DNA of 64,000 nt, from contig NC_090696.1 of the NCBI RefSeq assembly GCF_040954835.1, positions 72,353,722-72,417,721 on the forward strand, in the 5' to 3' direction. The DNA comes from Lepisosteus oculatus (lineage: Eukaryota > Chordata > Actinopteri > Semionotiformes > Lepisosteidae). The position numbers and the translations under genes were made by a program. Numbering within the stretch: the first letter of the stretch is position 1; each line of letters starts with the position of its first letter. Positions 36,600 through 49,900 of the stretch are shown in pieces. The notes beneath the pieces are model-generated. The model made no database searches, was not told the origin of the DNA, and saw nothing but the letters and a program-made list of their open reading frames with translations.

Positions 36600-39500
36600 T
36601 GGAGCACAACAGGGCTCCAGCAAAACCTAAACTGTAATGCCAAGCAGTTTAATTTTATTTAAAATTAAAGCATAGATTTTATGTAATTGTATAGCATTAG
36701 ATGATGCTTACAGCAGGAAAAAGGAAAGCGATATAAAGCAGTTTTAATATTTATTATGGTTAATTTCATGAGTTCAAGTCTAAGTGGCAACCAGAAAGCT
36801 GATTGTTAATTTTCTAATTTTAAATCAAAGTTTATTGTTTCAGTTGATAAATAATATTTGTTGTTTGTTGCTTGGTGTAGAGATTATACATCAACTCCTA
36901 AATTACAGCTGACATATGCACATAATGCGTCTTGCAGAAAGGGTATTTATCCTTCATGCAAATAAGATTCAGGTGTTTAAGGCATTTCCTGGATATTTTA
37001 AAGTGTATCTTGGAGGCAGACACTTGTTTTGGCTAATTGAAGATTGTGTTAAGTAGTTGTAAAATGGCACTTTAAAAAAATTATAGAGAAAAGATTTATC
37101 TTTCCGTTTCTGCTGACTGTATGCTATATTAACTGTGCTTCATTCTGCACACTTTTGTGTCAGTAAATATCCTTAACCAAATGAAGTATGTTAAATAACT
37201 AATATACCTTAAGAAATAAATGTTTTCTCATCTTGCTGATTCCTTTATCCAAGGCAACATCATTCACAACACAATTACAGTATATTGTTTGTGGGATGCT
37301 TTGAGCACCTTTGTGACTCACCTGGAGGATTAATTTTTGATGTTCAGTACAGCTAGTACTTTTATCTCTCCATGTTAAGGTTGTGTGATGGGAAGGGTGG
37401 TATTTTAGCAAAATAGTGATCACTTAGGGGGAAATAGTTTTAAAACAGTATCAAAAGCATGCTTGTGACAAATGTGAAGCTTTTAGGAAGGCGAGCAGAT
37501 TTGACAAGGTTTATTCGACACGAAAGCCTGAGCTATTCTACTGTATATTGTGGATGGTAACCTCAGCAAAGGAAGCTGACAGGATGGCCTGGCAACAAAA
37601 GTGTGATTTTTTTCCAGGAGATTCAACACTCATCTCTGGATATTTTATGTTACAGAAGCACTAGAAGTGTGAATGGAGGCTCAAGAAATTGTGGTGGAAG
37701 ACACATCAACGATGACTGTTTCTTGAGAAACTCTAGTGCGCACTTTACGTATGTTAAAGATGGAGTTAATCAGAAACAGATAAATACTTAACTTAAGAAA
37801 GAACTCAGGAAAAAGGTGCTTTTGTTCTAACTCATGTAGGAGAGCAGTGCTGGTAGGTTGTGATGCAATGGAACATTTGCTCAATACTGTACACACACAC
37901 TGAATAACTGACTAAGAAGATTGTACAGATCTAATGTTTGCAGACAACTGGTTTTAAAGACAAATGGGATGAAGAGAAGAGAAAGAGTGGATGAGGAAAC
38001 TAGGAGACTGTGTGGGAATGTGCCATCAGATGCCCAGCAGGAAGATTCCCAGTTCTGCATCGATGAGCATGGGCACAAAATTAGTCAAGGGATTAGAAGC
38101 AGGTGTGGGCTGAGTGAGAGAGACAGACCAGGACATTGAAGTTATACAGCCAGTGAAATGCCCCCTAATAGTACAGCAGAAGGGAAGAAGAGAAAATGCA
38201 AGGTAATAAAGGAAACTGTAGCAAACATAAAGAAACTGGTTTTAAGAGAAAGGGAGAAGATCGAAATGTTTCAGTATTTCAAAAAACAATGAAGTCGAAT
38301 CTTACGTACAAGATGGTAGAATAAGAGAATCAACCAGGCTAGTTTTGAGCTGATTTTTGGCATGCAAGTGCAAGTTAGATATTACTGAAGAAATGTCAGT
38401 TATTAAAGGGGAGAAATATAACTTCCTGGTTTATTCGAAAAAGTGCACTGCTGTACAGGCATCTTAGGCAATTTATTCACAACCAGGATTTACAATGTGT
38501 TTTACGAACATCAATAATATACAGTACTAAAAGTCTCTACCTGTGTCTTCTTATATTATAACTTACTACTTGCTGAATTATACTTTGATGTACACCTTAG
38601 TCTGGGTGAAAAGAATCCAAGCCTGTTATTTAGCAAACTTTAATTCCCATTGATCAGAATCTTCAAAAACTTAATATCAACAATTCGTAGTGAAGTACTC
38701 ACAAGCATCCATTATGAAGTGTTGAAGTACCTAATCCATCTCATTTTCCAATCATACTCATTGTCAGGTGTTCCTTGTCATTAATATAACTGGAAACAAT
38801 TTATAATACTGGTAAGCAATCTAGCAATACTAATTTTGAGGTGTTAGCTGTTTCATCATGTTGGTACTGTATACGTAAAAACTGTACTGAGGAAAATAAA
38901 TGTTGATACAGCTCAAGAAGGCCCTAATATTACCAGTATAAATTAGAGTGAATGGCATTGTAGTTCTAGGTTATACACCTGTCATTATAGTGCCCTTACC
39001 TTTTTGTGCACATACTGTATATACTGTATATATTGTGATGAAACATGGCGTTTAAGTGGGTTCTTAGTATGATTTTAGGCAACTCCTTGTAAGTTTGTTA
39101 CTTCTTTTTTATGTCACTAACAGAACATTTATTTTTTATATTTTTAATAGCTACAGTACTTAATTAAAACACTAAAGATACCATAAATTATTGTCTGTGT
39201 TCTAATACATACACAGATTTAAAAATAAAATCTATACACCAGTGTAGCATATAGAATAGTTTTTATGATGGTAATAACTTTCACTAGTGTGGCTAGGGCT
39301 GTGTTTACCATTAGCTTTTTATCTTTAAAATATTTTGCTTTTTAAAAACTTTCTTTCACACTCACTCTGTGACAATATCCACTGGAGACCACATTGTTAC
39401 TAGAATATGGAAAGTCATGGCTTTGTTTATATCAATATAAGTTTCTACTATATTTATATATAGTTGAGTGATGATACCTGACAGGCTTTGCCAATCTCCA

Positions 39501-41429
39501 TTACACTGGCTCTTTTTTCGGGGTCTGTGATAAGGTTAAACTTGTTTTGGCATCATCTTCCCTCTGAATTAATGCGAGACATTATTCATTTTCATTATTA
39601 CTATATTTAGAAGTCTTGGATTGTTCAAGAAAAGATTAATAGTATTTTTATTTTCATTGTCTGGTGGTACAACTTTTGGATCATTCAAAAATAAATCAAA
39701 CTACAACCGTGAATGCAGTTTATTATGAAATCTTAGAAGTTGAGATATAAACAGAAAAATGTGCTTCCTTTTAGAGCAAAGAAACTAAATATAATTAATC
39801 AGTGAAGTCATTGTTCTCCATTTTTAATGCTGTCCTTGCATATACTGTGTTAAGACAAAGGCCATACTTACGCTTTTGAGTTGTTAATAACACCCTTTGA
39901 GTTTACTTGTTGTAAGATGTAAGAAATGAAAGGTTCTTTGCAAATTTCTCCTGCGTGTTGTCGGAGATGAGGAGATGTTTGCTTCTGTGCTGACTTCAGG
40001 AATGTCTGCCCAGGACAGAGACAGGCTGACCCTGCAGTTTTCATCTCATTAAGCAAATGAAGGCTGTCTTTCTTCTTGTTTGCATTTTATCAACGATTCA
40101 TCTTTAGAAGGATTTACAATGCTTATCTTCCCATTGCAAATGCAGTGCTACATTTCATGACTCCAATCTCGTTTATTTTTGCTTGCATTCATGTTTTTAG
40201 GGGATATCTTCTGAGTTACACTCATCCAGCTTACAAATATCCAGAATTACAAAACACAGTAGCTGACATACAGTAGGAGAAGCAGAAATTTACAATACAA
40301 CTTCAAAGAGTGAGAAGACTGGTGTAAACTATGAGCATTAAAACAGATTTATTTAGAATATCATGTTTTGGACAGAAAAAAAGATTGACAAATTCTAAAA
40401 ACATATAAATCATACATTTGTGTTAGAGTTTAAAAAACACAAAAGAACAATACTGTGTATTTTATTGTTTTAACATTGGTCCTGCCTTGCATCCTGTGTC
40501 TTCTGTGTTGGGCTGTGACTCATGATTATAAGGGGTTGACAGTCCTGGTTTTAAGTCATGACTTAGTGTTAAGTAGTAGCTGATGCCTTTAACTCACCCG
40601 CTTTCTGATTTAGACTTCAGAAAAGGTTTACCAATCATGATCCTGGATAACCTACATATATTGATTTTTAGGCCTTTTTAAAAATTGGGTTTCAGCTTTT
40701 AAGATGATGAATAGAAATAGTAATTGATATGAACCACTCTCATGAGGCGTACTGCCCTCGTTCTGTGTTCTGGTGTGCTAACTGAGATCTAACTAATTGG
40801 GCTTAAGGAAAAACTATGACTCACAGTTCATGTCAGTTCATGTCATGCCCACCTGTTCATCAGCATTTGATCAACTATTAAGAACTGATTAGTCAGAAGT
40901 AAAGTAGAAAAATCTTAATTAGCAAGTTCAGGGGAGACTGCTTTAAGTTCTCTTTGCTAGTTGTTGGAAATATTGCACTTTAACTAGGATATTTTTTAAA
41001 TCTCTGCCTGACAGTTATAGTCACCAATTTGCACTAGTAATTGAGGGCCCAGTAGAAACAAACCCAACAGTCACAGGGACAATTCAGGACCTGAACTGAC
41101 AGCTACTGCTCCAAGATGTAGCTTAATTATATATTTTTCCTCATGCATATATCTATCTCAAACTCTAATGACTCAATTCATTTTTTTTCTAAATTGTGAA
41201 AATTACTTAAGATGGTAACTTGTTTTTCTCATGTTCTGCACATATGTTTCTTATTTGTTAAAGGGTTCATGTGTTGTGTGTTGTGTTGTGTTTCACCTGC
41301 TTGCAAAGCACACATTCCATCTGGTACAATAAAGGAAATAAGTAAGAAATCTATTTTCATTCAACCTCTTATCTTAATTACATAACTGAACTAATTAATT
41401 GACGAGGGAGCCGTGTCACCTGTTGTCTT

Positions 41430-41725
41430 AGGTCTTCATCACACTATAAAGCAGCATGTCCCACTCCTGGTTTTCATTCCAGCTGAGCTTGGTTATATAA
41501 TTGAAGCCCTTCCTGAACTCACAAGCTGCTTGAAGGAAATATTTGCAAGTTTCTACTCAAAAGTTTTAGATTTCATTTATAAAAAGCAACAGTTGAAAAG
41601 CCGCCTCCAACATCATTAGGATCTGAAATTAATTATATTTCAAAGTCTGATTGTGTAACTGAATACTAGGCTGGAACAAAAACCAGCAGTGTGGCTCTCC
41701 AGCATGACTGGGAACCCCTGCTCTT
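41430..41725. mobile_element. hAT-like miniature inverted-repeat element
   Basis: The left end reads CAGCATGTCCCACTCCTGGT then TTTCATTCCAGC. The right end on the minus strand reads GCAGGGGTTCCCAGTCATGC then CTGGTTTTTGTTCCAGC. These are the subterminal inverted repeats of a widespread fish hAT-type miniature element. No transposase. Confidence 0.6.
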
Positions 41726-42359
41726 AAAGTAAAAGCTAGTTTTTGAACATGAGTGGATCATTATCATTATTATCAATTGAAAATAATATGAAATCAAATG
41801 ACCAATTCTGTTTGAGTCAGAATTCACAAAAAATCAAATTACATTAGGGAATGCTAATCAATGCTCAGCATTTCTTTGCTCACATGTTTTGCAGTAATAA
41901 ATAACACAAACACCTTTAGAAAAAGCTTTAAAGCAATAAAAGTGAGCTGTTACCTCTGGGGGAAACAAACTAGTTCTATTTTAAAAGAATAAAACAAAAT
42001 ACAGACTTTAAGTGAATGAAAAAATAATGAAGAATCTGTTGTGCATGATGCCGAACAAAAAGCTTAAGACAAGTCAATTGTCAACTCAGCGTTTGTGATT
42101 GCTGGAAAAGTCTCCTCCTCTATCACAATTGCCTACAAATGTAAACAGTTGCTTTAAGTGAGTGTTTGTGAATATAGACATCACTGTGACTACTAATTTC
42201 ACAACACCATGTTGGCAAAAATGGGGATGTCCACAGGATCCTTTTTGTTTTGAAGAAATTAATCCTTATTTCTCATGCTCCAGGCCCACTGATTATACGT
42301 GGTGCAAAGCAAGCAGGGAATATCTAATTTATGCAAAAGTGAGGAGTTGAACTCTCAAC

Positions 42360-43560
42360 CCTGATGGAAATCTTTTTAAAATTATTTTTATTTAAATAAC
42401 AAGGAAAATAACAAGGTAGCAACAAGTGAATGAAACGGGGGAAAAAATACAATAAAACAACCCCCCCCCCAAAAAAAACACTTTGTCCATAGTACAGAGG
42501 TTATGTGATATTAGGGGTTGCATTAAATATGTTTATATGCTAAAAGACTTTTGTAGAAAATAAAATTTTGCAAACAAGAGAATTACATTTACCATTATAC
42601 AGACTTCGTTGTTTGGATTCAAGACACCGAGAACAATTTCTTTAAAAGTTAGATTTATACAAATATTACTATTGTATAGCCTAGAACAAACAGAGTGCCA
42701 GAAAGTTATTGAATGGTGACATTTGAAAAAAATGTGTTCAGTTGTTTCAGTATCTGTTTCGCAGAAGGTGCATGTGTTACAGTCAAAGTTGAACCGTTTT
42801 CTCGGAAATTCCCTAGAGGGATATATGTTATTCAGTATTTTAAAATGAATATCCTTGGTTTTTGGTTGCATGGGGAAAGTGATGTATTCGGTTCTAGCGG
42901 AGAGTAGAGAATCCTCATCTACAATATAGAATTAAAAATTACTTTATCCTTGATGGCTGGGAAGAATCTCTCAGCCATAATAGTATGGATGTATTTATTA
43001 TTGCTTTTTATTCCAAGATATTATAAGTTCCAATTTTGATCTTTGGTATAAGGAGAATTATATTACTATGAATAGAGAAGTTTTTTTACCAAAGCTAGGA
43101 GAACAAGTGGAATTGCCTCAATAATTTCTTCGAATTGCTTTGGGGTTTTTTTGGGTTGAATTGTTTGGGCTTTTCTGTTTGAGTCTCACTTATTACTTGT
43201 GATAATCCATTTCTTAATATGTTAGCATAGACATGTGATACAATCTTGTAATCTATATTTAATAATGAAATTGGCCTCCAGTTGTCAATATATTTTACAT
43301 TTTTACCTGTTTTAGGGATTAATGTAATGACACCTTGTCTCATAGTAGTAGACAAAGTATTATTGGATATGCACTCCAAAAAGGTCTGGTATAGAGAGTT
43401 TCTTAAGTCTTTCCAAAATAATTAATAAAATTCAACAGTTAATCCGTACGTGGCTGGAGCCTTGCCGTTAGCTAGCCTCTTAAATGCCAGATTATCTTCT
43501 TCAATTGTTAAATCTGAATCACACCTACCCTGTAGGACTGGAACAGTAATGGAGAACATT
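42360..43560 (-). mobile_element. Dead L1/Tx1-like LINE, internally deleted
   Basis: The minus strand near 43330-43210 encodes a reverse-transcriptase block (GVITLIPKTGK, then NWRPISLLNIDYKI), preceded upstream by a decayed LANGKAP-like stretch near 43475. The frame at 42871-42533 encodes a zinc-binding tail with CTFCETDTETTEHIFFKCHH, typical of the end of L1/Tx1 ORF2. Most of the reverse transcriptase between the two is missing, and frames are broken. Confidence 0.8.
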
Positions 43561-43939
43561 TCAAACACCAATTAATGATGAAATTCCTTACGTATGTACT
43601 TCAATTCCATTTCTCCTAATTATATGTTTTTTTATTTTGATTATATAAACAGATAATCTCTGAGGGTCTACTTATGTGCTTTTATTCATGCTATAGGTTT
43701 ATTTTAATTGAACGTTTATTTTATAGTATCTCTGACTAAATCCAATAACCCATATCTCATATCTTCATGTACTCTGGAAATCTTGAAAAGAACCTTCAAC
43801 TTCAAAATACCAGTTTGGAACGCTACCTAGAGTACAACTTGCATACCATTTGCAAACCATTTAAACCTTTTCCCCATGATGATCACCTCAGGCTTATGAA
43901 GTCAGAGAGCCTTGATTACCGGTTTTGCATTTGGAAAAC

Positions 43940-43945
43940 TTTATT
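43940..43945 (-). terminator. Poly(A) signal of gene E
   Basis: AATAAA on the minus strand about 270 bp beyond the stop of gene E. It is the best-placed signal; transcript end expected near 43925. Confidence 0.45.
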
Positions 43946-44213
43946 TAAATATCTTTAAATAATGTGTTACATGCATAAAAAAGTACAGTAACATACTGTA
44001 GGTTAACATAAACATTAAAACAATTTTAATTTGTACATAACATAAAAGGAAACAAGATGGAGTTACCGGTTTAAGTTGCACATAGTAATACTATTTCTTT
44101 CGAATATTAAACATAAAGGCTTTGATGGCTGATAGGTCAGTCATCTCTGTTCACTGGAAGTGTGAAACGTCACGGGTGCCGGTCGGCATGTTGGCAAGAA
44201 TGAATTAACATTC

Positions 44214-46946
44214 TCAGGGGTAGATGAAAGGAGCCCTATAGTCATCAGCTTCGGGCATTTCGTCATCGGCGGGAATGTTGCGCTCTGCATGGTTGACATG
44301 CACCCTCTCGGCGGCAGCTGTGGCCGCGGCGGCGGCTGCGTTGGGCTGTGCTGTGCCTGCGGCGGCTGCGGGCGGATTCCCGACTGTCGCGGCCCTGACG
44401 CCGGCCGGTGTGGTCATGCTGAAGGCGGGGTCTCTGGACTGTGGAGCGGGCTGGTTGTTGCTTCCCTGAACTGGCACGGTGCTGCCTGGTGTGGGCGGCA
44501 GGTTGCCGTGCCCTGCTGGGAAGACGGCAGGAGCAGTGGGGCTGCCGCCTTGGCTGACTGGGAACAGCCCGGCGTCGGGGGCTACCGGGAGGATCCCCTG
44601 TCCCGTGGGGAAAACTCCCTCTGTCCCGGGCACCGTGCCACCAAATCCGCCATAGCCCGATCCGGCAAAGCCAGGAACAAACCCTCCAAAGCCAGCCACC
44701 CCTCCTGCTGCCTGTGACGAACACACACGTAATGTAAAAACGTCTGCACCTGAGGACGTGAACTCGGGGGTGCGAGCGTTGTGTCAGACTGGGCAGCGCA
44801 AATGGCTGTCAGACTTGCTACAGTAGGTCTGTAAATTTTGAAATTTCGAATGGAAATTCAAATCTGGACATTTGAATGCCTATAAGCTGCTGCCCTAATG
44901 AGGTCAGTATAGCCTCTGGGCTTGTCCGGTGCATTTTAAATAAGACATCAACATGGGAGAGAATCATACGTAAAGTATTTGTGGTGAAATTTAACTAATC
45001 TAATTATTAAAACACCTCAATAATTTATAATTGGTAACTACTACTGTACGTTCCCTGTGTGTACAATGGTGGATACGGTTTTACATTTACCTGCATTTCT
45101 TCAGAACTAGCACTTCCGAAGCCACCACCCTAGAAGGCAAGAAAATGTCATGGCTGATGATCCGCATTAAAGATGTGCTCAAAAAAGTTTGTTTATATGT
45201 TCAATACAAGTGTAATAAAATTCCATGCTTTTAAATATAGCGCTTTGCATCCGTAAACATGTCAGAAAACTTCACATACAGGAGAGGACCTGGCAGTTCA
45301 GCCTGAGAATTGAGAATGTTTTTTGTCACCAATTGAATTTAGATTAAACATACTGTACAGTAAAGTAGAACTTCTGAGCAAACCCAGCATGGAATTTAGT
45401 TATTACACTGGGTACAGTTAGATCTCAATTTAATATGTCATATTAATTGCTGAGATAAAAATGAATATCTCACAGAGCAGCACCAAATTTTGATCAGAGA
45501 TAAAGAGTGCCACCAGCACCAATAACAGCAGCAATGTGGCTTTTCTCAGAGGTCTCCCATCCCAACACTCACTAGGCCCTGCTTGGAATAACTTCAGAAA
45601 CCTGACAAAATCAGGCTACAAGGTGACAAAACTGCTGGTGCTATGGTTTGGATATTATGCAAGATTGACTTATATTAAATTATACTTTCACTTCATAATC
45701 AATTATTAAATTTAAATATGTAATACAGAAAGTTACAATCTATTAAAATATCCAGCCATTACTGATTTTGATTTAATCACAGGATTCACAGGCTGGGAAG
45801 TTATCAGCTGAATTAGATATCCTGATTGACTCCAGCTCTTTGTAAGTAAATGACAGATTACAATCAAGCACCAACGGCCTTTCTGATTTGCGTTTCACAG
45901 AAATGTTCCTGACTAAATTATGTAAATTAAGAAAAATTGTTCCTGGTTTAAATGATGAAAATAAAGAATGTTGATGGTGCAAATAATAACATTGAAGTGC
46001 TGGTGTTTACCCCCATGGCAGACTGCATTGGCTGGATTTGGAGATAAAGGATTTGTGGAATCATCTGTGGGAATGAAAACAAAAAAGGATTCTGGTGAAA
46101 TACAATACAATACAATCGTAATATAATACAATTATAAAAATAGTAGTGAAGGACATGGTAAGACCCAATGCTTGTCAAATGCTTTTTGAAACTTCTTCCT
46201 TAAATGTATCTCCTTTAGGAGAACACGCCATTGAACAAACCACACAGTGATTAGGGACTGTATAATCCTCAGGTCTTTCTGCAGTTGGCTAAACAAGGCC
46301 TCTGTAAAGCTGCCATCACACACAAACACGGTGGACCCGGCCACTTCTGCCACAGTGCTGTGGTGTAAATAGAAGGTTTTGGCATGAGTCTCTGCGAGGC
46401 GCTAAACTGAGTCACGTTATCACCCCTCTGCATGATTTCCTGAGTCTGCTCCATATTGTGTTACTTGTATGTTACCTCTGTCAATACTGCTCAGTTCGAG
46501 ATGACAGGGCTCTGTCGGCCTAGAACAAGTCTGATGGTTCGCAGTGAACAGCCTGTTTAATTATTCAGGGCTCGTATCGACTGTTTGAACAGTGCTTCGC
46601 CTGCATCACTGCAGCTGCAGGGTGCTGTTATCGAGAAGGAGGCTCGGCTCTCTGCTCCCTGGCAGCGTACGGCCCGTACCTGCTGCTGTGGTGGGGCACC
46701 GGGCTGTGCAGCCTGAGGAGGCTGTACTGGCTGCTGGGGGAAAGCAGTATTGAAAAAGACGCCATAACCAGGAAACTGAAACAACAAGATTAAAGAACAG
46801 CGTTAGTTTGCCCTCAATGGGTTTCGTACTGTAATATGACTAAACTGGGATTGCAAAATATCTGTTGATATCAATCATTACACACAAGTAAACGTGTAAC
46901 TGCTGTTATTTATAATAATTTACTTGTGGATCTCAAATCATGTCAA

Positions 46947-46982
<36 letters not shown>

Positions 46983-49900
46983 GGTCTATAAAATGTCATT
47001 CATATTTGATTAAATGTCATTGTTCATATCAATAGAGTTTTACTAATATATAATATTTACAATACTGTTTTACTGCCATCTACTGGCATGAAAAACGTAC
47101 ATATAACCTTTACAACGTATGTTTAAATATTCAAAGTAGGTGCTTGGGGACCTTTTGTAACAGAGGCAATTATTCAAAAAGCACTATAGAACAGATTCCA
47201 ACCTGCTGTTCATCTTGGGCCTGTGGTGGCATGATGGGTAAAATTCCAAAAGTATTGAACACCTGAATGGATCAACAGCATTGGGAGATGTGTTAAAATA
47301 AAACATGGATCAAGACCTGGCCTCTGTATGGCTGTGGTAGAATTATAAGTTGTACATGGTGAAATCAAATGTTTGAAAGACAAAATGCTGCCATACCAAG
47401 ATAGCTCCTTTTTTCATAACCTTAAGTGGAGATGGTGCTGAATGCTGGTCAGCTCGATTTTGCTTCTGTAACACCCGTGGTGTCCCCCCACCCCCCGCAG
47501 AGTTAGTGATATTAGCGAGCGCTCGTTAGGCCTCACTGACGACACAGCAAGCTCACAGGAGCCAGGTGGGTTACAAGGGTCTCAGGAGGCTGTTTCTCAG
47601 CCTGGACTGAGAAGGATCACACTCTGCAGGGTCTGTTGGTTGAACCACTAACAAAACTCATTTTCTACACAACACTAAAGTTAGCGTTTTGGTTCAATTT
47701 CTCCAGAGTCTTAATTATGAATCTCTGCAGATATTAGATAACACCATTAGGTGCAGACACGACAAATGCAAACCTTGTCAAGGATGAAGCATTAACTTAT
47801 CCAATCGAAACTCTATGCAATTGATTTCTCACTTGCTCACCAGTTATCCTTCAGTCTGCTAGGCCAAAGCCCTCGCTTAAGTTTTTAAAGAGATGCATAG
47901 TTTATGAAATGTGTTCTTGTGCATTTAATTACACAAATAAATGGTTTTCCAAATAAAAATTAAAGAGAAAAATGGTGTGCTTTGCTTGCTTCACTTTTCC
48001 TGACTGACAGGTTACCATTTTCTAACATGGGTGGTATCCATTCGAGCTGTACAGCTTGAAACTATTCCCTTTACAATATCTCAACAGAAACCATGGAGTC
48101 AACCTCTCTTTTGCTTTGTAATGAAATGGCGCCAACATACTGGAGGGAGCTGGGCTGGAAGAGTTGGCTGGTGCCCCTGGGTCCCGGGCTGCGGTCCGTT
48201 GATGCCGGTCTGTGGAATCTGAATGTTAGGCTGCAGCACCTGGATGCCAGGCTGCGGGGCCTGTGCAGTGGGGTGCTGCTGCCCTGCCTGGTCACCCTGC
48301 TGCCTGGGCGCTGCTGGGGCTGTAGGTGTGGCTGGAGCACTTCCTGCTGTAGCACCAACCTGCTGCACAGGAAGGAGGCCGAGATCAATCCGATAATGCA
48401 TTCCGTTGTCCGTGAAGATACCAAAGTTCAGCGGAATTCTGGTTTGTCTACTACCGTGGGGAGTCTGCTTACTCAACAGAGGAACAGAAACCAGAAGACA
48501 GACGTTGAAACTGCGAATGGTTGTGTGAGTGTGGAACAAGGCATCCGAGCCAGGTTGCCGAAGCCTTAACTCAAGTCTCCTCCAAGAAAGGAATGGACCC
48601 TGGCTCAATTAGCTATTAGCTACCAAACAGCCTAGATGGGCCAAATTGCTACACCTTGTTTGCAACCTTACTTTCTCTTAATGTTCTTAATGAAACTAGA
48701 TCTCTTGTTCTAAGATCAGTAATAGTCAAGCGGTATATTAAGTTTACTGTTCAAATAAAGCCCAACCTTCGATCTTCCTTTGTTAGGTCATGAGATACTT
48801 ACAGTAAGTATTTTAAAGTTTTAACACCACTTTTTTATACAATTTTGAATAATTATGCAAAAAAATGATATGCTTACTGGTGTCTGCTGTCCTGGGACCT
48901 GAGGCAACAAGAAAGGAGTTTCATACTCATACTATGAAGTAAGAAAGAACACGACAAATAAGAACAATTAAAGAAACACTATTCTGTCTTATTATTTAAG
49001 TAAATATACCGATATACAGTTCATTTTTACACTATTTGAGAATTATTTTTGGAATCCGTGTGTGTTAGAAATGTACTAAAAAACTCCATATTCGTGTGGT
49101 TATATCTGGACGATTACTTGATAAGATATATTGAAAGTCCCACAACCCATGGCAGCAAAATCAAACGAAGTATAACTCTGTTTTTTCCGTTAAGCGCTAC
49201 AGAAAGCGCCGAGATTCTGAGCAAGGTCGAGGAAACGCGCAAAATGTTTCCAAAGTTACGGATCTCGACCTACCTGCTGCTCCGCGTGTACTAGCTGCAT
49301 CTGCTGCAGGCCTGGCTGATACTCCACGGGCTGAAAGCTAGGAGTCATCTGATGGGGCAGCTGTGAGGGCCCCTGGGGTGGGAGCTGTGATGGGGCCTGG
49401 CTTGTTGGTGTCTGAGACGGCTGAGCCTGGATCGGGGGCTGCAGCCCCGTGTTGTGAGGCAGCTGTACCCCTGTGAACTGAGGGATCTGTGGGGGCTGCA
49501 GTCCAGTGCTGTGTGGTGGCATGTTCAGAGAGGGAAACATCTGGATTGCAACAGAGTCCACATGTTAGTCACAGCGTGGTGTCAGTGTTAAATATATATT
49601 TATAAGCTACTGTATTGGTGTTGCTTTGAAGCAGCAGTGAGTAATCACCATATTTGATCACATATTACTTTCTGGGAGAACCCAACCAAAGTTAAAGAGA
49701 GTTGTATTCTGTATGCTGAATGATCTGAAACATTCACTGTTTTAATCTGAGACCTCTTTGGGTAAGTACTGGCGTACTTCAACACATAAAATCTCGGCTA
49801 TGGCCTGTGCCTTTTTCTACCAAAACTGTGAGTCGGCAAAATCAACAATTAATATTGTGTGTTTGATTGCCTAATGAAAAAAAATCAGCAGCTTACCATC

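Larger units (their letters stand above)
36650..43900. other. Intergenic interval between gene D and gene E
   Basis: No supported gene. It holds an hAT-like miniature element (41430-41725) and a dead L1/Tx1-like LINE (42360-43560). The open frame at 40056-39868 begins near MKTAGSACLC but lacks a proper hydrophobic core and SCPP splice context. The remainder is AT-rich and unrecognised. Confidence 0.55.

Noticed and set aside
39868-40056. Possible signal peptide MKTAGSACLC at about 40043
   Set aside because: There is no hydrophobic core, no GTAAGT after an Ala-Pro end, and no promoter cassette upstream.
44263-44717. Long plus-strand and alternate minus-strand frames over the GC-rich region near 44.3-44.7 kb
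   Set aside because: They are shadows of gene E's terminal exon; only the frame entered from the acceptor at 44711 is phase-0 compatible and carries SCPP-like composition.
46948-46982. Tandem repeats considered as a CRISPR-like array
   Set aside because: It is a plain ATT microsatellite in vertebrate DNA, with no spacers.
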